53,193 bases of DNA from Chloroflexota bacterium (GTDB lineage: Bacteria; Chloroflexota; Dehalococcoidia; JACPQF01), in the NCBI GenBank assembly GCA_016190625.1, contig JACPQF010000130.1:1-53193 (forward strand), given 5' to 3'. Made by a program: the position numbers and the translations under genes. The number at the start of each line of letters is the position of its first letter. Positions within the stretch are counted from its first letter, which is position 1. Below the pieces are notes generated by a model. That model did no database searches and was not told the origin of the DNA. It saw nothing but the letters and a program-made list of their open reading frames with translations. Positions 15,350-22,942 of this stretch are shown here, piece after piece.

Positions 15350-16288
15350 CTAATGGGTCAGAATCGATTCGATGTACTCTACCGGTACCCTCTGCAACTG
15401 CTTCACTTCCTTCCGCTTACTGAGCATGCGAGGGAGATATCCAAGACCAGCCAACTGGCCTCGCAACCTTGCTCTGGCAGCCGGCTCCCGAAAATGCCGC
15501 AGCGATTGCCCAAAATAGCGAAGCTGCGCCCCGAGGATTCGCGGCCAGAACCGCCATATCAGTGCCGACGGCATATTCTTGACCATAACGTTAATGAAGT
15601 TCCGGCCGCAGAAGAAGCTAGCCACCGGTCCACCACCCGTGGCGCTGAGCCTGTGATAGACCCGCGCTCCGGGGGCGAAGACGCAACGGTAACCCGCGAG
15701 CTGCGCCCGGAAATTGAGGTCGACGTCCTCGCAGTAGCCGACGAAGTCCTCGTCGAACAGGCCAATGGCCTCCAGCATCTCTCGACGGTAGGCCGCTGCC
15801 CCGGCGCAGGCTCCGAACACGTCGACGGCGTCGTCGAACTGCCCCTCGTCGCGCTCCCAAACGCCCCGGTTGTTGGGGATGCCGTCGGTGCCATAGCAAT
15901 CCCCGGCGGAGTTGAGAATGTCCCGCCGGTCGAACAGCAGCATCTTGCTCGCCGCCATGCCGGCGTCGGGATTCCACTCTAGCGCCTCCACCAGACTGGC
16001 CAGCCAACCTGGCTCGGCTTCCGTATCGTTGTTCAACAGAACCACGATCTGGCTTTGGGTCTGCCGGATGCCTTCGTTCACGGCACCGCTGAAGAACAGG
16101 TTGGAAGGCAGCCTGATCACCCGCACCTCGCGATAATCGGCGGCAAGGAGCTCGACGCTGTTGTCGGAGGAGCCATTGTCCACCACTACCGCCTCGAAAT
16201 CCCGACAGGTCTGCGCCCGTAGAGAGGCGAGGCAGGTGGGAAGGAATCTGGCGCCGTTCCAGTTGGGAATAATGATGGAAGCTAACAA
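15350..16288 (-). CDS. GT2 glycosyltransferase (rhamnosyltransferase-like)
   Basis: 312 residues. GT-A fold signature: SIIIPNWNGARFLPTCLASL, VVVDNGSSDNSVELL, VVLLNNDTEAEPGWL (DxD equivalent NDT) and the late block AIGLFDEDFVGYCEDVDLNFRAQLAGYRCVF with the acceptor-site E-D-x-D. This resembles WbbL/RfbF-type rhamnosyl transferases. It overlaps the end of rfbD by a few bases, which fits use of dTDP-rhamnose supplied by that pathway. The donor is inferred from this context only. Confidence 0.85.
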   Translation of the reverse strand: MLASIIIPNWNGARFLPTCLASLRAQTCRDFEAVVVDNGSSDNSVELLAADYREVRVIRLPSNLFFSGAVNEGIRQTQSQIVVLLNNDTEAEPGWLASLVEALEWNPDAGMAASKMLLFDRRDILNSAGDCYGTDGIPNNRGVWERDEGQFDDAVDVFGACAGAAAYRREMLEAIGLFDEDFVGYCEDVDLNFRAQLAGYRCVFAPGARVYHRLSATGGGPVASFFCGRNFINVMVKNMPSALIWRFWPRILGAQLRYFGQSLRHFREPAARARLRGQLAGLGYLPRMLSKRKEVKQLQRVPVEYIESILTH

Positions 16289-17133
16289 CCCTTCTCCGTG
16301 GTCGAAAAGTAAGCGGCCAGCGCCTCCTGCCAGGGCCTGAGGGAAATGCCCAGAGACTCCCCACAGAAATTATGCAATGGACTATGCGGCGGCGGCCTTG
16401 ACGGTCGGGCAAAGTCGCTCGACTTGATCGGCTCCACTGGCACGTGCCCCCTGCCGGAGAGCTCCATTATCGCCTTTGCATATTCCCAGCGGGAACACCC
16501 CCCGGAATTGACGAAATGATAGGTGCCATATACGTGAGTTTCGATCAACTTCCCTAGGGCGCCAGCCAGGTCCGTGGCGTAGGTGGGCGAGCTGGTTTCG
16601 TCGTCGACCACCCGGAGACGGCCATGCTGGTCGGCAAGAGCCATCATCTTCTTGACGAAGTTCATGCCGAACCTGCCGAAAAGCCAGGCTGTCCGCACAA
16701 TGTAGAAGCGGGAAAGCAGCATCTGGACGAAGGCCTCGCCGGCGAGCTTGGACATCCCGTAGGCATTGATCGGGTTTGGCCGGTCGAATTCGTAGTAAGT
16801 CGTCCTCTTAGGTAGGATGGCGCCGTCAAACACCTCGTTGGTGGAGAGATAGAGCATCTCGGCGTTAGCCCGCTGGCACGCCAGGGCGACGTTGCGAGTG
16901 CCGAGGGCGTTGATAGCATATCCCCGCTCGGGATTCAGGGCGCAGCCGTCCACGTCGGTCAGCGCGGCCGTGTGGATCACCAGGTCGGGGCGAAACCCTC
17001 TGATAATCTCTATTATTCGCAGATCGGCCACGTCACAATCGGTTATGGTCAAGGGGAAAAGGTCATGGCTCGCCATGGTTTGGCAGATTTCTGTGCCGAG
17101 CTGCCCGTCGGCACCGGTTACGACCACGCGCAA
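16282..17133 (-). CDS. rfbD: dTDP-4-dehydrorhamnose reductase
   Basis: 283 residues, the usual length. N-terminal Rossmann motif VVVTGADGQLGTEI, DCDVADL, HTAALTDVDGCALNPERGYAINALGTRNVA, YLSTNEVFDG and the catalytic YGMSKLAGE (Tyr-x3-Lys). It catalyses the last step of dTDP-L-rhamnose synthesis (NADPH reduction of dTDP-4-dehydro-L-rhamnose). TTG start 17133 with GAGG about eight bases upstream. It is first in an operon with two GT2s and a membrane GT, but rfbA/B/C are not here. A related NAD-dependent epimerase role cannot be excluded. Confidence 0.85.
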   Translation of the reverse strand: MRVVVTGADGQLGTEICQTMASHDLFPLTITDCDVADLRIIEIIRGFRPDLVIHTAALTDVDGCALNPERGYAINALGTRNVALACQRANAEMLYLSTNEVFDGAILPKRTTYYEFDRPNPINAYGMSKLAGEAFVQMLLSRFYIVRTAWLFGRFGMNFVKKMMALADQHGRLRVVDDETSSPTYATDLAGALGKLIETHVYGTYHFVNSGGCSRWEYAKAIMELSGRGHVPVEPIKSSDFARPSRPPPHSPLHNFCGESLGISLRPWQEALAAYFSTTEKGC

Positions 17134-17375
17134 TATCGTACCTCGTTCGTGTAGCGGTCAGCCTTCAGCCGTCAGCTTTCAGGGTCTGGGAGGCGGAAAC
17201 ACAAAGGCTCGAAGGGAACGAAGTGCATCAAGTTGTTTCTCTTCTTTTCCCCGTGAAACTTTGTCTCTCAGTGTCTTTGTATTTAGGCTCAATCCACGTG
17301 GCAGAGGCCGCCGAAGACATTATACACTTCCCCGGCGTCTTGCACCAGACGGATGGGGGCCTTCTCACAAATGAC

Positions 17376-17395
17376 GGTCCTTCTTGGGAAGGACC
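17376..17395. repeat. GTCCTTC hairpin repeat, copy 1
   Basis: Perfect inverted repeat with 8-base arms (GGTCCTTC/GAAGGACC) and a 4-base loop. Related copies lie at 28717-28745 and 45271-45299. Confidence 0.7.
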
Positions 17396-17665
17396 AAAGA
17401 GACGTTTTCAGTAGTACTTTCGGCGACCGAAGGGCGCCGGATTTGCGGAGCGACGCACTAAATCTCTGTAATGGCGGCCTCTGTAGCGGCCACGAAGGGC
17501 AGCCACTACGAGTTTAGATATTCATGCAAAGGCCAGTAGTTTGGGCGTTCCGCACGCATGGCCTCTGGCCGTATTCGTCATGCAGCGCCCGCGGCTCAGC
17601 ATGATAGCAAGGGCCGAGAACGTTTGGCCTGGGGACCAAGGCAGGGCTCCCCAAGGCTCAAACTG

Positions 17666-17674
17666 TGGTATACT
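17666..17674 (+). promoter_or_regulatory. Extended -10 element for ychF
   Basis: TGG-TATACT (-10 at 17669-17674) with no clear -35, about 30 bases before the ychF start. Confidence 0.4.
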
Positions 17675-17704
17675 GCTCTCAGCATCATTGGTTGCGAGGT
17701 GATC

Positions 17705-18823
17705 ATGCAGGTAGCCATTATTGGCCTACCCACCAGCGGCAAGACGACGGTTTTCAACGCACTGACCCGGGCGCACGCCGATTTGAACATCCATTCGCCG
17801 GCCGGGATGGAGGCCAACGTGGCCGTGGTGAAGGTGCCGGATGCCCGCCTATCGAAGTTGGCCAGTATCTTCAAGCCCAAGCGAATCGTTCCCGCCGACA
17901 TCACTTACGTGGATATCGGCGGCTTCGCCGTTGGATTCGGGCAGACCGAGGGGTTTAGCGGCCAGTTGCTGTCCAACGTGCAGAAGGCCGACACCCTCGT
18001 CCAGGTGGTGCGGGCGTTCGTCGATCCCACCATTCCCCACATCACCCTGCCCCATACCGAGGAGACGGTGGACCCGGAGCGTGACATCACCACGCTCGAC
18101 ATGGAGCTGGCTTTCTCCGACCTCGGCATAATCGAGCGTCGCCTCGAGCGCATCAGGGATTCGCAGCACAAGGTGAAACCGACCGAAAGGGCGGCCTACG
18201 AGCTGGAGGCGGCGGTTCTCGCCAAGTTGAAGTCGGCGCTCGAAGCGGACACTCCTATTCGCGCTCTCAATCTCAGCGATGAGGAGGACAAGGTCATTCG
18301 TCCCTTCCAGTTCCTTACCGCCAAGCCCATGCTGGTCCTCGTCAACATTCACGAGAGCCAGATTCCGGAGGCCGGCGACCTGGAGGCGAGGCTGCGTCAG
18401 AAGCACGTCAGGCCGCGAACCGAAGTGGCGGTGGTTCCCGGAAAGGTGGAGATGGAGATCGCCCAGCTCGACGACGAGGAGCTGGCGGCGGAATTTCGCC
18501 AGTCGGTGGGGATCACGGAATCGGCTCTCGGCCGGGTTATTCGGTTATGCTATCACCTGCTCGGCTACCTATCCTTCTTCACCGGCGGCCCCGACGAGGT
18601 GAGGGCCTGGACCATCCGCAAGGGAGCTTCGGCGCAAAAGGCGGCCGGCGCCATTCATTCCGACATGGAGCGGGGGTTCATTCGCGCCGAGGTCGTCCAC
18701 TACGACGACCTGACCAGGGTTGGTAGCCTGGCCGAGGCCCGCAAGCAGGGCCTGCTCCGTCTGGAAGGCAAGAACTACGTGGTCAAGGACGGCGACCTGC
18801 TCACCGTACTGTTCAACGTGTGA
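17705..18823 (+). CDS. ychF: Redox-regulated ribosome-binding ATPase YchF (OLA1 family)
   Basis: 372 residues from ATG 17705, preceded by GAGGTGATC; longer upstream readings lack support. P-loop GLPTSGKTTVFNALT, switch region VDIGGF, NIHE in place of the NKxD of true GTPases (the family hallmark that favours ATP), and a C-terminal TGS domain (FFTGGPDEVRAWTIRKGASAQKAAGAIHSDMERGFIRAEVV). It binds the ribosome/50S subunit and is implicated in stress and redox responses. Single-gene unit. Confidence 0.93.
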   Translation: MQVAIIGLPTSGKTTVFNALTRAHADLNIHSPAGMEANVAVVKVPDARLSKLASIFKPKRIVPADITYVDIGGFAVGFGQTEGFSGQLLSNVQKADTLVQVVRAFVDPTIPHITLPHTEETVDPERDITTLDMELAFSDLGIIERRLERIRDSQHKVKPTERAAYELEAAVLAKLKSALEADTPIRALNLSDEEDKVIRPFQFLTAKPMLVLVNIHESQIPEAGDLEARLRQKHVRPRTEVAVVPGKVEMEIAQLDDEELAAEFRQSVGITESALGRVIRLCYHLLGYLSFFTGGPDEVRAWTIRKGASAQKAAGAIHSDMERGFIRAEVVHYDDLTRVGSLAEARKQGLLRLEGKNYVVKDGDLLTVLFNV

Positions 18824-18849
18824 CGCAAGCGCCCTAGAGGAGCGGGAAG

Positions 18850-19839
18850 ATGGAGTTCACCGGCCCAGCCGTAAACGTCGTCGACATCGTCGCGCTCGTT
18901 GTCGTCCTGCTCACGGCCATCGCCGGCGTGAGAAACGGATTCATTAACGGCTTCCTCGACCTCTTGGGCCTCGCCGCCGGCGTCTACCTTGCCTTCAAAG
19001 GATACGGGTTAGTCGCTGACCACGTCGTCGAGCTCTTTCCTCTGCCGCGGGGAATCGCCAACCTGAGCGGCTTCATCGGCGTGTTTGTCCTGAGCCAGAT
19101 CGCGTTTTCTCTCGTCTTCGGTCTGGCGGCGAGACTAATGAGACTGCTTCTGCGTCTCCTGCCTCCCCTTCGCTTGCTAGACAAGGTCGCCGGCGTGATC
19201 CCCGGAATGGTCAAAGGGGTCCTGATCGTCACGCTAGTCATGCTGCCGTTCGGCCTGTTTCCGATTGTCCCCGAGGCCAAGGGCCAGATTGCCAAAAGCT
19301 ATACCGGCAGCCGGCTGATGGCGGCGGCCTCGGACATTGCCCCCCGCCTCGAATCTTCTCTGGGGCAGACGGCAGAGGAAACTCTCGCCTTCCTGTCCCG
19401 CACGCAGCCCGGCAAACCGCTGAACCTCGATTTCCCGCTTTCCTCTAACCTGTCGGTGGACACCAGCGCCGAAGACCGTATGTTGAACATGGTCAACGCC
19501 GAGCGCGCCAAAGCAGGACTACAGCCGCTGGTCACGGACGAGAGCCTGCGAGCGGTAGCCAGAGACCACAGCCGGGAGATGTTCGAGATGTCCTATTTCG
19601 ACCACGAGTCGCCGGTAAACGGCAGCCCCGCCGACCGCATTCGCGCCGCTGGGGTGAAGTTCACGCTGGCCGCCGAGAACCTCGCCTACGCTCCCAACGT
19701 CGAGATGGCCCACAGCGGCCTAATGAACAGCCCGGGCCATCGCAAAAACATCCTCAACCCCGGCCTCCGGCGGGTGGGCATCGGGGTGATCGACGGCGGG
19801 ATAAAGGGGGAGATGTTCACGCAGAACTTCACCGATTGA
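18850..19839 (+). CDS. CvpA-domain membrane protein fused to a CAP/SCP-like domain
   Basis: 329 residues; ATG with GAGGAGC upstream, 26 bases after ychF. Residues ~1-150 form four membrane helices of the CvpA/colicin V production type (NVVDIVALVVVLLTAIAGVRNGF, FGLAARLMRLLLRLLP). Residues ~200-329 form a CAP (SCP/PR-1) domain: MLNMVNAERAKAGLQPLVTD, LRAVARDHSREMFEMSYFDHESPVNG, AENLAYAPNVEMAHSGLMNSPGHRKNILNPGLRRVGIGV. The His/Glu cavity residues are present. The CAP domain should lie outside the membrane. This architecture resembles fusions seen in Gram-positive-type bacteria; its biochemical role is unknown. Confidence 0.85.
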   Translation: MEFTGPAVNVVDIVALVVVLLTAIAGVRNGFINGFLDLLGLAAGVYLAFKGYGLVADHVVELFPLPRGIANLSGFIGVFVLSQIAFSLVFGLAARLMRLLLRLLPPLRLLDKVAGVIPGMVKGVLIVTLVMLPFGLFPIVPEAKGQIAKSYTGSRLMAAASDIAPRLESSLGQTAEETLAFLSRTQPGKPLNLDFPLSSNLSVDTSAEDRMLNMVNAERAKAGLQPLVTDESLRAVARDHSREMFEMSYFDHESPVNGSPADRIRAAGVKFTLAAENLAYAPNVEMAHSGLMNSPGHRKNILNPGLRRVGIGVIDGGIKGEMFTQNFTD

Positions 19840-19882
19840 TCCTCTTGGCGGTGGCGTTGTTCAGGAGTGGCGCCCATCGGAG

Positions 19883-19918
19883 GTAGGGCGAATCCTTCCC
19901 GGAAGGATTCGCCCCTAC
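19883..19918. repeat. GTAGGGGCG palindrome, copy 1 (supplies the cobD stop codon)
   Basis: GTAGGGCGAATCCTTCC / GGAAGGATTCGCCCCTAC around a central C; one G is missing from the left arm. The TAG stop of cobD (19917-19915) lies inside the right arm. Confidence 0.85.
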
Positions 19919-21018
19919 GGGCTTGTCAGCTTCGGCGTTATGTCCAATTCTTGCACCAGCCGCTCACAGTCATTCATCCGCCGCGGCGAGACGCGCACGC
20001 ACTTCGGCAGTCCAAAAGAGGTGCAGTCCCGGACCAGGCAGCCTTTCTCCAATAGCCCGGCGCGGAATCCCCTGGCGTCGCCCACCCTGGCGATGAAGAA
20101 GTTGGCGCTCGAGTCGACCACGGAGAAACCCTGGCGGCGAAATGCCCCGGCCAGATAGTCTCGGGCCCGCCAGATGGACTCCAGACAGCCTTCCACGAAA
20201 CCGGCCTGCGACAGGGCGGCAAGGCCGGCCTCCAGCGCCACGGCGTTGACGCTCCACGGCGGCTTGACCCGGCGGAGGTGGGAGACGAGCTCCGCCTCTG
20301 CGAGGACGTAGCCAAGCCTGAGGCCGGCGAGGGCGAAGTTCTTGGTCAGGGAGCGCAGAATCAGCAGGTGGCCGCCACTGATCATATCGACCGGGGACCA
20401 GCGATCCCGCACGAAGTCCACGTAGGCCTCGTCGAGAACCAGTGCACCGTCGTGCTGACACAGTAGATCGAGAATCGCCTCGACCTCGTCCCTGGATAGG
20501 TAAACGCCGGTGGGGTTGTTGGGATTACAGAGGAACACCATACGGGGACGGCGCTGGGATATGGTCAGGAGAATCCGGCTCACGTCCGGCTGGAACCCGT
20601 CCTCTTCTTTGGCCCTCAACCTGACGACCTCCGCCCCGATCATCCGGGCGGCGACTTCGTATTCGCCGAAGGTAGGCCCGCAAATAAGGACGCAATCTCC
20701 CGGCCCGGCGAAGGCGAGACAGGCGCACCAGATCGCCTCCACCGAACCATTGGTCACGAGGATGCTGGTGACATCAACTTCATGCACCGATGCGAGGCGG
20801 CGTCTGAGGGCCTTGGCTTCCGGATCGGGGTAGCGGTCGATGGCGACTCGGGAGATCGTCTCGCGCACCCCGGGCGGAGGGCCCCAGGGATTGGCGTTGA
20901 CGCTGAAATCCAACACCTCCTCCGGCCTGAGGCCAAGGCGCTCGATCTCCCCGAAGTCTATGCCTCCATGTACGCCGATCGTTAGAGACTGGATATGCGG
21001 CCTAGCGCCAAATGGCAT
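19915..21018 (-). CDS. cobD: L-threonine-O-3-phosphate decarboxylase (CobD) / HisC-like aminotransferase
   Basis: 367-residue fold-type I PLP enzyme. HGGIDFGEIERLG..EEVLDFSVNANPWGPP is the CobD-type N-terminus. CNPNNPTGVY, LVLDEAYVDF and the PLP-lysine block RSLTKNFALAGLRLGY follow. CobD makes (R)-1-amino-2-propanol phosphate, the linker of the B12 nucleotide loop. HisC is a homologue, but position directly downstream of cbiB and cobS, overlapping cbiB by 17 bases, favours CobD. The stop codon is formed by a dispersed palindrome, so the last residues (KLTSP) may not be ancestral. Confidence 0.85.
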   Translation of the reverse strand: MPFGARPHIQSLTIGVHGGIDFGEIERLGLRPEEVLDFSVNANPWGPPPGVRETISRVAIDRYPDPEAKALRRRLASVHEVDVTSILVTNGSVEAIWCACLAFAGPGDCVLICGPTFGEYEVAARMIGAEVVRLRAKEEDGFQPDVSRILLTISQRRPRMVFLCNPNNPTGVYLSRDEVEAILDLLCQHDGALVLDEAYVDFVRDRWSPVDMISGGHLLILRSLTKNFALAGLRLGYVLAEAELVSHLRRVKPPWSVNAVALEAGLAALSQAGFVEGCLESIWRARDYLAGAFRRQGFSVVDSSANFFIARVGDARGFRAGLLEKGCLVRDCTSFGLPKCVRVSPRRMNDCERLVQELDITPKLTSP

Positions 21019-22012
21019 AGCGGATCACCCCAATCAGCAGTAGCAGGCCGACCCAGATAGCCAAGACCGCCTGCATCAGCCGAAGCGCCTTCTCGATCGT
21101 CTGGCTGTTGACAGGCTGCCGGGGGTCGCCCAAAACGTAATGACCGACCTTCTCGAGCTGAATGCCCAAGGCCCCGGCGGCCGCGCTCATGGTCCAGCCG
21201 GCGTTGGGGCTGGCCGTCTTCCGGTGGTCGCGAGCCATGATGCGCCAGGCTCCTTTCGCGTCGTTGCCGGTCACGGCGGCGGCGAGCACGATGAGCAGGG
21301 CGGCGAGGCGCGCGGGAACGAGATTGAGCAGATCATCCAGCTTGGCAGCAAACTTGCCTAAGTGCTCGTATTTTCCCCTGTAGCCGATCATGGAATCGAA
21401 GGTGTTCACCACGCGATATGCGACAGCCCCGGGCACGCCTACGACGGCAAAGTAAAACAGCGGCGCCACCAGGCTATCTGCCATGTTCTCGGCCACCGAC
21501 TCGACGGCGGCGGCGGCGATGAGGGGTCCATCGAGAGTGGAAGCATCCCGGCTCACCAGGTCGCGCAGGCGAAAGCGCGCTTCCTCGATCTCCCCTTCCT
21601 CGAGAAGGAGCCTGATTCGCCTGGCGGCCGTGTGCAGGGCGCGCACGGAGAAGCTCGCATTGAGCAGGAACACGCCGATCAGAATGTAGCCCAGCGGGTT
21701 CTGATCGGAGAGAAGGTCGAGGACGAAGTAGGCCGCCCCGCCGAACAGGGCGGCGCCGACGAGGACCGCCAGGGTTCCGCAGATGAGCTGGAGCCAAATC
21801 CGTAGGCGCGGACGCCCTCGATCTTCCTCGGCAGCCGCATCATGTAGGGGCGAATCCTTCCCGGAAGGATTCGCCCCTACGAATCTTTGGAACAGGCCGA
21901 CGACGGCTCCCATCCAGACTACCGGATGGGCGAAGGTCGGTGGCTCGCCCAGCAGGAGATCCAGCGCGATGGCGAGAACGAGGATGGCGACGTCAGTCAT
22001 GGCGAAGAACAA
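21002..22012 (-). CDS. cbiB: Adenosylcobinamide-phosphate synthase CbiB
   Basis: 336-residue polytopic membrane protein that couples cobyric acid to aminopropanol (phosphate). It begins ILVLAIALDLLLGEPPTFAHPVVWMG, the family signature. It continues with LRDLVSRDASTLDGPLIAAAAVESVAENMADSLVAPLFYFAVVGVPGAVAYRVVNTFDSMIGY and ends with several helices. Residues about 45-56 (GANPSGKDSPL) are encoded by a perfect 37-base palindrome inserted in frame in a loop. Start taken as TTG 22012 (GGAG nine bases upstream); ATG 22000 is the alternative. Middle gene of cobS-cbiB-cobD. Confidence 0.92.
   Translation of the reverse strand: MFFAMTDVAILVLAIALDLLLGEPPTFAHPVVWMGAVVGLFQRFVGANPSGKDSPLHDAAAEEDRGRPRLRIWLQLICGTLAVLVGAALFGGAAYFVLDLLSDQNPLGYILIGVFLLNASFSVRALHTAARRIRLLLEEGEIEEARFRLRDLVSRDASTLDGPLIAAAAVESVAENMADSLVAPLFYFAVVGVPGAVAYRVVNTFDSMIGYRGKYEHLGKFAAKLDDLLNLVPARLAALLIVLAAAVTGNDAKGAWRIMARDHRKTASPNAGWTMSAAAGALGIQLEKVGHYVLGDPRQPVNSQTIEKALRLMQAVLAIWVGLLLLIGVIRYAIWR
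21844..21880. repeat. GTAGGGGCG palindrome, copy 2 (in frame inside cbiB)
   Basis: Perfect 18-base arms (GTAGGGGCGAATCCTTCC) around one central base. Read on the coding strand as GANPSGKDSPL. Confidence 0.9.
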
Positions 22013-22014
22013 TT

Positions 22015-22848
22015 CTAGACGCTCCGGCTTGCAAGAGAAAGCAACAGCGGGGCAAACAGAAAGACCGCCACCTCTGCCACTTCGTTGACCGCACCGTACA
22101 CGTCGCCGGTCAGGCCGGGAATGCGGCTGAGGGTGAACTTGGCGGCCAGCCAGGTCGTCACGCAGGCTATGCCCCAGGTCGCTAGCCCGTTTAACTGCCA
22201 GACGGCGCCGGCGATCAGCAGGGCGACGACGGTGGCATAAATGGCATGCCTCGGCTCGAGGTAGTCCTTGAAGATCTTGCCCAGGCCGGCCGTGTGGCGG
22301 CCATAGGGAAAAGCGGCCATAGCGTAGGCCATGGCCCAGCGGGAGAGAGCGGGAGCGAGAAGGAGGGCCACGAGCCGGACGTCCCCCGTAAGGGAGGCCA
22401 AGGCGGCAAAGCGAACAAGGAGCAGCGCCCCCGCGCCGGCCACGCCGAAGGCTCCCGCTCTGCTATCCTTCATTATCGCCAGCCTCTCCTCCGGCGATTT
22501 GGCGGCCAGCAGGCCATCGCAGCTATCGATGAACCCCTCCAGATGCAACCCGCCAGTCAACAGCAGCGCGGCGCCGACTAGCAGGGCGCTGACCACGAGA
22601 GGTGGAAAAGCGAGACGCAGCAGGAGGTCGAGGAGGACTAGAACAAGCCCCAGAAGCAGCCCCACCACCGGGAAGTAAGGCACCGACCTGGCGAAAACGT
22701 TCGCTTCCGCGAAGGCAGGCTCATCCGTAGATGGTAGGGTCGAATCCTTCCCGGAAGGATTCGACCCTAAGGTATGGGGAGACGGCCTGTTCATCCACTT
22801 CGGCAGCGGGAAAATAGTTAAGAACGTCACGGCTGTATAGAAGCCCAA
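22015..22848 (-). CDS. cobS: Adenosylcobinamide-GDP ribazoletransferase CobS
   Basis: 277 residues, membrane enzyme that joins alpha-ribazole(-phosphate) to adenosylcobinamide-GDP. It begins FYTAVTFLTIFPLP, then has GGLHLEGFIDSCDGLLAAKSPEERLAIMKDSRAGAFGV (conserved Asp-rich catalytic loop), SRWAMAYAMAAFPYGR and GLTGDVYGAVNEVAEV. Five to six helices. TTG start with AGGAGAGG upstream. Residues about 27-38 (GSNPSGKDSTL) are encoded by an in-frame palindrome closely related to that in cbiB. It precedes cbiB with two bases between. Confidence 0.9.
   Translation of the reverse strand: MGFYTAVTFLTIFPLPKWMNRPSPHTLGSNPSGKDSTLPSTDEPAFAEANVFARSVPYFPVVGLLLGLVLVLLDLLLRLAFPPLVVSALLVGAALLLTGGLHLEGFIDSCDGLLAAKSPEERLAIMKDSRAGAFGVAGAGALLLVRFAALASLTGDVRLVALLLAPALSRWAMAYAMAAFPYGRHTAGLGKIFKDYLEPRHAIYATVVALLIAGAVWQLNGLATWGIACVTTWLAAKFTLSRIPGLTGDVYGAVNEVAEVAVFLFAPLLLSLASRSV
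22736..22768. repeat. GTAGGGGCG-family palindrome, copy 3 (in frame inside cobS)
   Basis: Perfect 16-base arms (AGGGTCGAATCCTTCC) with a central C. It differs from copy 2 by compensating changes in both arms and is read in the same frame (SNPSGKDST). Confidence 0.9.
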
Positions 22849-22942
22849 GCAGGTCCCCTCTCCTGTGCCTTCCTGCGCCTAGAAACCATCTGCGTCCACG
22901 CTAGCAGTTGGTGGCTATTCTACTGCCTGGCATTTTGGCGCG

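Larger units (their letters stand above)
17134..17704. other. Long intergenic region with repeat words
   Basis: About 570 bases with no supported gene. It holds cagccttcagccgtcagctttcag-like words (about 17158-17182), a perfect GGTCCTTC/GAAGGACC hairpin at 17376-17395, and the ychF promoter. The hairpin lies upstream of rfbD and cannot be its terminator. Confidence 0.5.

Noticed and set aside
17134-17704. Possible RNA gene in the long gap before ychF
   Set aside because: Only short repeat hairpins are visible; no tRNA, riboswitch or other known RNA motif could be traced.
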